Positions 1-6,479 of a stretch of DNA of 11,697 bases are shown here, in pieces (the stretch's first letter is position 1; the number at the start of each line of letters is the position of its first letter). The translations under genes and the position numbers were made by a program. Source of the DNA: Acidobacteriota bacterium. Lineage in GTDB: Bacteria; Actinomycetota; Actinomycetes; Actinomycetales; Micrococcaceae. Where the stretch lies: contig JABBNV010000061.1 of assembly GCA_019352125.1 (NCBI GenBank), positions 1 to 11,697 on the forward strand, written 5' to 3'. The notes under the pieces are model-generated. The model saw only the letters and a program-made list of their open reading frames with translations. It was not told the origin of the DNA and did not search any database.

Positions 1-927
1 CACAAAAATGTCATCGGGTTCGGAGATGCCCAGCAGGTGGCGAGGCTTGCCTTCCGGCAGTTCCTCATTGCACCAGCGCACAATGGTGCCCAGATTCTCC
101 TTCTCCAGAGCCCCACCGATGCCAAAGCCGTCAAAGTCCATGGCGCCCAGATCCCTGCACGCCTTGCGTCGCAGATCTTCATACTGCGCACCCTGGATGA
201 CGCCAAAGAGCGCCTGGTACGGCTTGCCCACTCGCGATTCGGTGAGCCGCTGGTGCTCGTCAATGCAGCGCAGCGCCCACAGCCGGGTGCGCTCCAGAGA
301 TGTCTCCTGATAGGCGCGGGAGTTCTGCAGCGTGGTCAGCTCATCGAAGGCGAACATGATGTCTGCGCCCAAGCGATGCTGCACGGACATAGAAATCTCC
401 GGGCTGAATCGATGGCGGTCCCCGTTCAGATGGGACTTGAACCAGACGCCGTCGTCGTCCACATGGGCCAGGCGCTCCTTGCCCTTGGCCACCTGGTCAT
501 CTGGCCCGGACTGATCCACCTGATCCATATTGATCACCTTTTTGAACCCGGAACCGAGGCTCATGACCTGGAATCCACCGGAATCAGTGAATGTGGGCCC
601 ATGCCAATTCATGAATTTTCCAAGACCGCCAGCTGCGTCCAGCAGATCCGCGCCGGGCTGCAAATACAAGTGGTAGGCGTTGGCCAATAATGCCTGCGCC
701 CCCGCCTCCTTCATGGCCTCCGGGAGCACTGCCTTGACCGTGGCCTTGGTGCCCACGGCAATGAACGCCGGAGTCTGGATATCGCCGTGAGGCGTGCGGA
801 TCACTCCTGTGCGGCCTAGAAATTCGCCGCCGTTGACTGCCTCGGCTGCTGCGGTTGGTGCGGCGGATTCGGCTAGACGGGTATTGACCGTGAAGCCAAA
901 TTCTGCTGGCGTCGCGGGCTGGGGCAT
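1..927 (-). CDS. tgt: tRNA-guanine transglycosylase, 5' part only (cut by the left edge)
   Basis: This enzyme exchanges guanine-34 in tRNAs with GUN anticodons for a 7-deazaguanine (preQ1 in most bacteria, queuine in eukaryotes) in the cytoplasm. Reading the minus strand gives 309 codons with no stop before the edge. The last ~100 residues are missing, including the nucleophilic Asp region and the zinc-binding Cys/His cluster. Visible family motifs, counted from the ATG at 927, are GRTGVIRTPHGDIQTPAF (38-55), NAYHLYLQPGADLL (83-96), DSGGFQVMSLG (115-125, with the base-binding Asp115), AFDELTT (193-199), FGVIQGAQYEDLR (241-253) and IGGALEKENLG (270-280). Start choice is uncertain: ATG 927 has no good Shine-Dalgarno, while in-frame GTG 960 lies 6 nt after CAAAAT and could be a leaderless start adding 11 residues. 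The gene diverges from the DUF3311/permease pair. Family identity is certain; substrate pocket residues are non-canonical (see findings). Confidence 0.95.
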   Translation of the reverse strand, partial: MPQPATPAEFGFTVNTRLAESAAPTAAAEAVNGGEFLGRTGVIRTPHGDIQTPAFIAVGTKATVKAVLPEAMKEAGAQALLANAYHLYLQPGADLLDAAGGLGKFMNWHGPTFTDSGGFQVMSLGSGFKKVINMDQVDQSGPDDQVAKGKERLAHVDDDGVWFKSHLNGDRHRFSPEISMSVQHRLGADIMFAFDELTTLQNSRAYQETSLERTRLWALRCIDEHQRLTESRVGKPYQALFGVIQGAQYEDLRRKACRDLGAMDFDGFGIGGALEKENLGTIVRWCNEELPEGKPRHLLGISEPDDIFV

Positions 928-1038
928 TGGAGTTGTCGGAGCAGATTGGGGTGAGGGCACCCACCCATTTTGCCGCACATTGCCACACGCCGTGGACCCC
1001 CAGCGGAGGAGTGCCGCGCCGACGCGCAAAAAATTTTT

Positions 1039-1072
1039 CCCAAATGTTGGGTACGTCACAACCCAATGTGAC
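1039..1072. promoter_or_regulatory. Overlapping palindromes, candidate operator between tgt and the permease operon
   Basis: In the otherwise gene-free stretch 928-1117, three inverted repeats overlap on the plus strand: CCCAA-ATG-TTGGG (1039-1051), TTGGGT-N8-ACCCAA (1047-1066) and GTCACA-N6-TGTGAC (1055-1072). A -10-like TAGGAT follows at once (1073-1078), 40 nt before the DUF3311 start, with no good -35 at the usual distance. A weak core promoter under a cluster of palindromes suits a regulated promoter. The GTCACA/TGTGAC repeat is an everted form of the CRP half-site, so it should not be called a CRP box. The regulator is unknown; function is inferred from position and symmetry only. Confidence 0.45.
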
Positions 1073-1117
1073 TAGGATTACGACGTCAGATTTCTTGAGT
1101 ACTCACAAGGAGCCACC

Positions 1118-1459
1118 ATGCAATCCACGGAAAGTTTGCCGGACATCCCCACCCGGGGACCGGCGAAACCACTGCCCTATGTGATTAGCGGCATCGCCTT
1201 GGCCATAGCAATTATTCTTCCGCTGGTGGTTCCGATGTATGCGAGCAAAACGCCCACCTTTGCTGGATTCCCGTTCTTTTATTGGTACCAAATGCTCTGG
1301 GTGCCCATTTGCGCTGTGTTGATAGGCATCTCTTACATATTAATGACGCGTGAGGACAGGCGGCGGCGTGCGGTGCTCAAGACTGCCGGACCCGCCGGTG
1401 CGGGCAGGCACGCAGCCCCTGAAACGGATGAATCGCACGACGGCGGTGCGGAAAAGTGA
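1118..1459 (+). CDS. DUF3311 small membrane protein, partner of the MctP-like permease
   Basis: This 113-residue protein has two predicted membrane helices, about residues 19-41 and 52-75. The second is preceded by the DUF3311-type motif GFPFFYWYQMLWV (49-61). The tail after residue 76 is hydrophilic, with a basic RxDRRRR stretch typical of a cytoplasmic end. A strong ribosome binding site AAGGAG (1107-1112) lies 5 nt before the ATG. Its stop overlaps the start of the permease gene (GTGA, 1456-1459), so the two are translationally coupled. DUF3311 proteins are commonly encoded beside symporters of the SSS family, as DUF485 proteins accompany ActP. The inferred role is an accessory or stabilising subunit of the permease; no direct function is established. 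The palindromes at 1039-1072 probably control it. Confidence 0.88.
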   Translation: MQSTESLPDIPTRGPAKPLPYVISGIALAIAIILPLVVPMYASKTPTFAGFPFFYWYQMLWVPICAVLIGISYILMTREDRRRRAVLKTAGPAGAGRHAAPETDESHDGGAEK

Positions 1460-3168
1460 GCGCGATTCTTAGCCTTGCGGGGACTCATGTTGCGCCCGCC
1501 ATCTTGCCAGCAGTGGAAACCCGACCCGTCAACGGTGTGGCTCTGACCGTTGTGGTGATCCTGTTTGTGGCCGTGGGTGTGCTGGGATTCTACGCCTCTC
1601 GGTGGCGAAACAAGGCGCCGGAGGGCTTGGCCAGCCTGGACGAATGGGGCCTGGGTGGACGGAAGTTCGGTTCATGGATCACCTGGTTCCTGCTGGGCGG
1701 GGACCTCTACACGGCCTACACCTTTGTGGCAGTTCCGGCGGCAATGTGGGCTACGGGTGCAGTGAGCGGATTCTTTGCGGTGCCCTATACCGTGGTGCTT
1801 TACCCGATTGTGTTTTTGCTGATGAGTCGCCTCTGGAGCGTCTCACACCGGCACGGCTTCGTGACTACTGCGGACTTTGTGGGTGGCCGCTACGGCAGCA
1901 AGCCGCTTTCTCTGGCCATCGCCGTGACAGGGATCGTTGCCACCATGCCGTACATCGCCCTTCAGCTGGTGGGCATCAAGGCCGTTTTGACGGTGTTGGG
2001 CATCGGCAGCGGCAGCAACTGGTTCCTCAATGACCTGCCTCTGATCGTGGCCTTCGTGGTGCTGGCCGCTTACACCTATACCTCCGGTCTGCGCGCTCCA
2101 GCCATGATTGCAGTCGTCAAGGACGTGTTGATTTACCTGGCCGTGATTGTTGCCATCATCTACCTACCGCAGAAATTCGGTGGCTGGGACCACATCTTCG
2201 GTGCAGCGGAAGCCAAGATGACCACGGTGAATCCCACCACCGGCAAGGCGCCAGGTGCATTTATTCCAGGAGCTTCCAGCTTCTCTGCCTACTGGACACT
2301 GGCCCTTGGCTCAGCGATGGCGCTCTTCATGTACCCCCACTCCATTACGGGTGTTTTGGCCACCAAGAGCCGCAACACCATTCGTCGCAACGCCGCGGTG
2401 TTGCCGCTGTATTCGTTGGTCTTGGGGTTTCTGGCTCTGCTGGGGTTCGTAGCGATCGCTGCAGGCACCAAGCCCACGGAACTCAACGGGACAATCAACC
2501 CACAGCTGGTAGTGCCGCAGTTGTTCCTGGATAACTTCCCCTCCTGGTTTGCCGGTATTGCGTTGGCAGCTATTGCTGTGGGTGCTCTGGTTCCGGCCGC
2601 CATCATGTCTATCGCTGCAGCCAACCTCTTCACCCGCAACATCTATCGGGACTTCTTTGTGCCGAAGGCAACGCCTCAGCAGGAGGCGAAGGTCTCCAAA
2701 CTCGTTTCCTTGGTGGTGAAGTTTGGGGCACTGGTCTTTGTTATTGCCATGGATCAGTCAGCGGCGATCAACATGCAGTTGCTCGGCGGAATCTGGATCC
2801 TCCAGACGTTCCCCTCCATCGTGGCCGGGTTGTACACCCGCTGGTTCCACCGCTGGGCATTGTTTGCTGGCTGGGCTGCCGGAATGGTTTACGGAACGGT
2901 GGCGGCGTACAACGTCATCAACCCCACTACCAAGGCTCACTTCGGCGGATCGATCGCTGCCATTCCGGGCACCACGTTGCAGGTGTACATCGCTATTACT
3001 GCATTTGCTGTCAACGTGATTGTGGCCGTCATCCTAACGTTCGTGTTCCGCGCCGTGAAGCTAGCGGATGGCCACGACATCACCCGCGCTTCGGACTATG
3101 GTGCGGATGAAACTGATCCCAAGGTGGAGCTGATTTCCCGCCAGAGGCCAGAAACACCGGTTCCCTAG
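1456..3168 (+). CDS. mctP: MctP-like monocarboxylate permease, sodium:solute symporter (SSS) family
   Basis: This 570-residue integral membrane protein has about 13 hydrophobic segments. It probably imports short carboxylates such as lactate, pyruvate or acetate across the cytoplasmic membrane. Evidence is the SSS-family segment at 66-95 (GLGGRKFGSWITWFLLGGDL onward), AVTGIVATMPYIALQLVGIK (156-175) and the family signature region ALVPAAIMSIAAANLFTRNI (377-396). Its coupling to a DUF3311 gene, as in rhizobial mctP and Bacillus yhjC-yhjB, supports the MctP assignment over ActP (DUF485-linked) or PutP. The GTG start at 1456 overlaps the preceding stop. The N-terminal ~25 residues precede the first helix, and the C-terminal ~35 residues are hydrophilic. 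Family is certain; substrate and coupling ion are inferred. The stop (3166-3168) interlocks with that of the convergent SRPBCC gene. Confidence 0.9.
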   Translation: MSAILSLAGTHVAPAILPAVETRPVNGVALTVVVILFVAVGVLGFYASRWRNKAPEGLASLDEWGLGGRKFGSWITWFLLGGDLYTAYTFVAVPAAMWATGAVSGFFAVPYTVVLYPIVFLLMSRLWSVSHRHGFVTTADFVGGRYGSKPLSLAIAVTGIVATMPYIALQLVGIKAVLTVLGIGSGSNWFLNDLPLIVAFVVLAAYTYTSGLRAPAMIAVVKDVLIYLAVIVAIIYLPQKFGGWDHIFGAAEAKMTTVNPTTGKAPGAFIPGASSFSAYWTLALGSAMALFMYPHSITGVLATKSRNTIRRNAAVLPLYSLVLGFLALLGFVAIAAGTKPTELNGTINPQLVVPQLFLDNFPSWFAGIALAAIAVGALVPAAIMSIAAANLFTRNIYRDFFVPKATPQQEAKVSKLVSLVVKFGALVFVIAMDQSAAINMQLLGGIWILQTFPSIVAGLYTRWFHRWALFAGWAAGMVYGTVAAYNVINPTTKAHFGGSIAAIPGTTLQVYIAITAFAVNVIVAVILTFVFRAVKLADGHDITRASDYGADETDPKVELISRQRPETPVP

Positions 3169-3881
3169 CCCTCGGGGTAGTTGCGCTCCATAAATTCATC
3201 CCACGGTGCGGCGGCCTGATCATAGGCCGCCACACCGAGGCCATACGTGGACGCAATGATCTGAGCCCCGACATGTTCACGGATACCCTCATGCGGCTGC
3301 TGGGCTACCAGGATCAGTAACCCGTGACCGTGTTCGGCATAGCTAGCTACGGTCAGGCCAAGAGCAGTTGCGGTGCGGTACCAAACCCTGCCCGTCAGAG
3401 ACACCCCATTAGTCAAGGTGAGTGCGTATTCCTGGCCGGGTTCCGGCAACCAGCCAACGTCAATCCCCAACAGCTCCCATGGCGGCTTTCCACTGGTGGA
3501 CTGGCCGTCAGCATAAATAGTCCTTCGGCGGTCCCGTGGGTGGTGTTCAACGGCAAACCGAAGTTGCTGCAGAAAGATGCCCCATCCGGCCGTGATGTCC
3601 TGGTCGTGGTGGGCCCATTCTCCAGTGGCTACACCCCGCTCCAGGGTGATTTGTGTCCCATCGTGCACGGGCTCCAGCGTGAAAAGATCCCCGCCCGCGA
3701 GCATCAAAGTGCGGTGGTCAGCGGACTCGTGAGCATCAGTGTGGTAAATCTGCTTGATCTCTGAATCCAGGGAGTCAGCATCCCAACCGTGCCATTGCGC
3801 CAGCAGAGACGGCTCGCGCAGCATAGTCCAAACCTGCTGTGCATCGGCGTTGATGTGAACTGAAAGCTGGTTCGTCTCCAT
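3165..3881 (-). CDS. SRPBCC-domain protein (AHSA1/START-like)
   Basis: This 238-residue soluble protein begins METNQLSVHINADAQQVWTM, the usual opening of SRPBCC ligand-binding folds (beta strand, then a helix with xxVWxxL and a WHGWD-like loop at about 34-38). Residues 1-115 fit one AHSA1-type domain: the strands around 65-90 (GGDLFTLEPV, TQITLERGV) precede a long C-terminal helix near 95-115 (WGIFLQQLRFAVEH). Residues 125-238 form a second part with alternating strands that could be a degenerate second copy. No membrane segment or signal peptide is seen. I chose ATG 3881 over longer in-frame starts (up to 4160) because the extension is rich in Cys/His/Lys, unlike this family, and covers the start of the FUSC gene. 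TACATT at 3889-3894, 7 nt before the ATG, suggests leaderless transcription. Ligand unknown. Confidence 0.85.
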   Translation of the reverse strand: METNQLSVHINADAQQVWTMLREPSLLAQWHGWDADSLDSEIKQIYHTDAHESADHRTLMLAGGDLFTLEPVHDGTQITLERGVATGEWAHHDQDITAGWGIFLQQLRFAVEHHPRDRRRTIYADGQSTSGKPPWELLGIDVGWLPEPGQEYALTLTNGVSLTGRVWYRTATALGLTVASYAEHGHGLLILVAQQPHEGIREHVGAQIIASTYGLGVAAYDQAAAPWDEFMERNYPEG

Positions 3882-3887
3882 GGGCCC

Positions 3888-3894
3888 TAATGTA
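3888..3894. promoter_or_regulatory. Candidate bidirectional -10 element for the SRPBCC and FUSC genes
   Basis: The 78-bp divergent gap 3882-3959 contains TAATGTA. On the plus strand TAATGT (3888-3893) fits the TAnnnT pattern of a -10 box; on the minus strand the same bases read TACATT (3894-3889), 7 nt before the SRPBCC ATG. One symmetrical element could serve both directions. The -35 matches on both sides are poor. A plus-strand alternative is TAGAGT (3937-3942), but that would place the transcript start inside the ribosome binding site of the FUSC gene. Confidence 0.4.
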
Positions 3895-3959
3895 CGCGCC
3901 CTAGCAGGCTGCGAGAAGAGCCTTTCCAGCAACCGATAGAGTTGTGGAGGAGGACTCGT

Positions 3960-4994
3960 TTGACTCATTTTCAAGATTTTTTTCGTGTTGCACCTGCCAG
4001 AGATGACCACTTTCCGGCTCTGCGCTGTGCAGTAAGTGTTGCACTGCCGCTGTGCGTGCTGATGGCTGCAGGCCATATTGAACTGGCTATTTTTGCCGTG
4101 TTTGGTGCGTTTACAGCCGTTTTTGGTAGAGGCGAAAGTTACCGGCAACGCTTGTTCCACCAGAGTTCCGCAGCCGGGCTATTGATCGCTGCAGTGTTGT
4201 TGGGGATGCTCAATTCCCTCTACGCGCCGGGGGCTTGGTGGATCGTTGGCTCTACAGCAGTCGTAGCCGGTGCGGCTAGGCTGGCGAGCGGGCAGCTGCG
4301 GTTGGGCTCGCCCGGCGCGTTCTTCCCCCTGTTTGCTTTCGGGGCAACTTCCGTGGTGCCCATTGCGCCGAGCGCCTCCGGGCCGGCGGCCTTGTGGTGC
4401 ATAGGATCCGCCGCACTGGCACTGCTGATCGGTGTATCTGGGCGGTTTATTCGGGCGTGGGCGGATCGGCCAGCGGCGGCCAGAACGGGTACCGCGCCGC
4501 CTGAGAGTTTGCGGCGTGAGGTGCGCAGCGCTTTGGTTCTTGGAGCGGCGGTGGCTATGGCAGGTGCTATCTCCACCGTAGTGGGCATCGGGCACAGCTA
4601 TTGGGCTATGCTCTCCGCTGCCGTCCCGTTGATGGCCGTGGGTCGGCGGCTACGCGTGTACCGCGGGTTGAGCCGAATCCTGGGCACTTTCCTGGGGCTC
4701 GGACTGCTCTGGTTGCTGTTACTCATGCACTTGCAGGGGTGGTGGCTGATTGCGGTAGTGGTGGTGCTGCAATTTATGACAGAGATGCTGGTGGCTCGCC
4801 ACTATGGCCTGGCGATGATCTTCATTACTCCGCTGGCCCTGCTCATGACGGAATTGGCGCATTCAACGGACGTGGCTGTGCTGATGCGAGACCGTGCCGT
4901 GGAAACGCTCATTGGCGCGGCTGTGGGAATGGCCGCGGCCCTGCTGGCCGCCGCCTACCGCCCCGGGCCTGAGAAGCGCACCGCAGCGGGTTAG
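3960..4994 (+). CDS. FUSC-family inner-membrane protein (fusaric acid resistance-like)
   Basis: This 344-residue protein has about ten hydrophobic segments in two halves, separated by a polar loop at 165-190. The second half carries the FUSC pattern GHSYWAMLSAAVPL (211-224) followed by RILGTFLGLGL (239-249). Family members are implicated in efflux of aromatic acids and other toxic compounds, usually with partner proteins in Gram-negatives; in actinobacteria the substrate is generally unknown. The start is TTG 3960 because GGAGGAGG (3946-3953) lies 6 nt upstream, an ideal ribosome binding site. The longer frame from TTG 3942 would put that site inside the coding sequence. It diverges from the SRPBCC gene, and its stop (4992-4994) interlocks with that of the convergent gene. 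Family good; transported compound not inferable. Confidence 0.88.
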   Translation: MTHFQDFFRVAPARDDHFPALRCAVSVALPLCVLMAAGHIELAIFAVFGAFTAVFGRGESYRQRLFHQSSAAGLLIAAVLLGMLNSLYAPGAWWIVGSTAVVAGAARLASGQLRLGSPGAFFPLFAFGATSVVPIAPSASGPAALWCIGSAALALLIGVSGRFIRAWADRPAAARTGTAPPESLRREVRSALVLGAAVAMAGAISTVVGIGHSYWAMLSAAVPLMAVGRRLRVYRGLSRILGTFLGLGLLWLLLLMHLQGWWLIAVVVVLQFMTEMLVARHYGLAMIFITPLALLMTELAHSTDVAVLMRDRAVETLIGAAVGMAAALLAAAYRPGPEKRTAAG

Positions 4995-5824
4995 CCCGCG
5001 TTTGGATTGCGCAGCTCATTGAGTTCATTGCTGATGCGCCTCAGCAACTCCGCATCGTCATATGTTTCGGAGCCGCCGTGTGCCAGCAGATGCAGTAGCG
5101 ACTGCAGGCGAAGCTCGCGCCAATCCAGCTCAACGGATCTTTGCCCGGCGGATGCCGCCTTGCTAATTTCTTTGTCGTAGAGGTTTGGCTCATTGAGGCT
5201 GCGCTGGCGCAGCTGTGCGTTCAGCTTGGCGCGCAGGGGATCCGATTCGGCAGTGTCAGGTGCGCGCAAGAGGTTTGCCAGCCGTTCGGCCTCTGCCTTG
5301 CCGCCATTGGTGCGGGCCAGATAGTGGGTAATGGCCAGGACCTGTTCCACCGGTGTCCAGCGGCCAGGGTTGCCGTCATAGGGCAGGTGTGCAATTAAAT
5401 TGCTGACGCTCATGGCGTGGGTGGAATCTCCCAGTTGCACAAACAGGATGCGCACCAGCTTGCTGACCTCTTGCAGCTGCGCTCCGGACTTTACATTGAG
5501 GCCTTTGGCCAGATGAGCCGCCAACCGCTGCACCGCCTCGTGGCCGCCATGGGCAGCGGCTGCCGCGGCCGTCACGGCCTCCGGTGTGCCAGCGCTAGCC
5601 GGGTCGGTCCCCTCGCCAACTACTGAGACAGTGGCCGATCCCGCGAGTCGCAAGGTGCCGCCGTCGTGCGTCAAAATGGCGACGGCGGGATGGCCGTAAT
5701 CGTCCGCTTCCCACTCGACTTCGCGCAGCGTGACGCTGGCTCCGTCCGGGGTCAGAATGGTGATCCCGGGTTCCAGACGGGCGGCAGGAGCGGATCGGAA
5801 ACTTTGTTCGTCTGGGTTAGGCAT
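4991..5824 (-). CDS. Unrecognised actinobacterial protein, beta N-terminus and helical C-terminus
   Basis: I cannot name the family of this 277-residue protein. Residues 19-70 look like a small all-beta unit (PGITILTPDGASVTLREVEW, then HPAVAILTHDGGTLRLAGS). An Ala-rich linker follows (about 75-92), then a helical region to the end: HEAVQRLAAHLAKGLNV, LQEVSKLVRILFVQLG, TPVEQVLAITHYLAR, WRELRLQSLLHLLAHG and a charged closing helix LLRRISNELNELR. Residues 173-222 are charged and could be a flexible arm. It has no signal peptide, membrane helix or catalytic motif that I recognise, so it is probably cytoplasmic. A good -10 (TATACT, 5834-5839) lies 9 nt before the ATG, giving a very short or absent leader with GAAGGA too close for a normal ribosome binding site. 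Composition and length argue for a real gene. A small regulator-binding or scaffold role is only a guess. Confidence 0.8.
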   Translation of the reverse strand: MPNPDEQSFRSAPAARLEPGITILTPDGASVTLREVEWEADDYGHPAVAILTHDGGTLRLAGSATVSVVGEGTDPASAGTPEAVTAAAAAAHGGHEAVQRLAAHLAKGLNVKSGAQLQEVSKLVRILFVQLGDSTHAMSVSNLIAHLPYDGNPGRWTPVEQVLAITHYLARTNGGKAEAERLANLLRAPDTAESDPLRAKLNAQLRQRSLNEPNLYDKEISKAASAGQRSVELDWRELRLQSLLHLLAHGGSETYDDAELLRRISNELNELRNPNAG

Positions 5825-5833
5825 GGTCCTTCA

Positions 5834-5863
5834 AGTATAGGAACCACGCTGCACAATTGTCCC
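5834..5863 (-). promoter_or_regulatory. Promoter of the unrecognised gene at 4991-5824
   Basis: On the minus strand GGGACA (5858-5863, 4 of 6 matches to TTGACA) is separated by 18 bp from TATACT (5834-5839, 5 of 6 matches to TATAAT). The -10 ends 9 nt before the ATG at 5824, so the transcript would be leaderless or nearly so. It lies in the 48-bp gap behind the NUDIX gene. Confidence 0.55.
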
Positions 5864-5872
5864 TAAGCTGCG

Positions 5873-6411
5873 TTAGCCGGTGAAGCCAGCGAAGGCCAGC
5901 GCCTGCCGAACCAGCTGCCCGCGTCCACCAACAAATTCGTCCTGGACTACGGGAGAAAGCACGTCCTGTGGGGACATCCAGCTCAGCTCCAGTGCATCTT
6001 GACGCGGCTGGCACTCACCCGTTACCGGCACTACATAAACCAGTGCCACGGCGTGTTGCCGCTCATCGGTATAACCGGTCTGAGAGGGGCTGGGGAAATA
6101 TTCGGCTACCGTGCAGGGCACTGGGCTGAGGGGCAGCGCGGGGAGGGCCATGGGGCCAAGATCTTTTTCAATGTGCCGCATCAGCGCGGCCCGGATGGTT
6201 TCTCGGTACAGGACGCGGCCGGAGACCAATGAGCGCACCATGGTGCCGTCCTCATCCGCCTGCAGCAACAGCCCTACCTCGTTGACGTAGCCCAACGGGT
6301 CCAACGGACGGGCACTGCCTCCACGTAGACCATGGGTAGGCGATTGCGGGCTTCGTACAAGTCATCGTCGGACAACCAGCCGGGGTGCGGATCAGGGGTG
6401 CGAACGCTCAT
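5873..6411 (-). pseudogene. NUDIX-fold protein of the DUF4916 type, broken by a one-base deletion
   Basis: From ATG 6411 the minus strand encodes MSVRTPDPHPGWLSDDDLYE, continuing to LPMVYVEAVPVR. It then hits an in-frame TAG at 6274-6276, giving only 45 residues. One frame over, the protein continues without a gap: LDPLGYVNEVGLLLQADEDG to the natural TAA at 5873. One base is missing at the wobble position of the Arg codon or in a short T run, at about 6304/6305; restoring it gives a protein of about 180 residues that fits the family. The second part holds the Nudix-box-like segment, with Arg, Gly and spacing kept but the catalytic Glu residues replaced. The upstream frame cannot be an unrelated gene because it joins exactly at VEAVPVR/LDPLGYV. 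It is either a real inactivating mutation or a base-calling error. It lies 68 bp behind fbpC in the same direction. Confidence 0.85.
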
Positions 6412-6479
6412 ATGTCATTTCTACAGCAACTAGAGCGAAGTTTGTGAAGCTCACGGGGCTCAAGGGTGTTTAGGTCTGC

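Noticed and set aside
37..690. Plus-strand open frame of 217 codons opposite tgt
   Set aside because: Antisense shadow: the minus strand encodes unmistakable Tgt motifs throughout, and the plus-strand protein has no family character and no ribosome binding site.
584..1066. Minus-strand open frame of 160 codons overlapping the tgt start
   Set aside because: It is out of frame with tgt, very Arg/Ser/Gly-rich and low in hydrophobic residues, as expected of a GC-rich shadow frame.
1055..1072. CRP/GlxR box upstream of the DUF3311 gene
   Set aside because: The half-sites face outward (GTCACA-N6-TGTGAC), the reverse of TGTGA-N6-TCACA, so it does not match the consensus.
3882..4160. In-frame N-terminal extension of the SRPBCC protein
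   Set aside because: The added 93 residues are rich in Cys, Lys, His and Gln and overlap the antisense start of the FUSC gene; the recognised domain begins at the ATG at 3881.
6412..6479. Terminator behind fbpC
   Set aside because: Only 4-bp GAGC/GCTC pairings without a T run are present; this is not enough to call a terminator.
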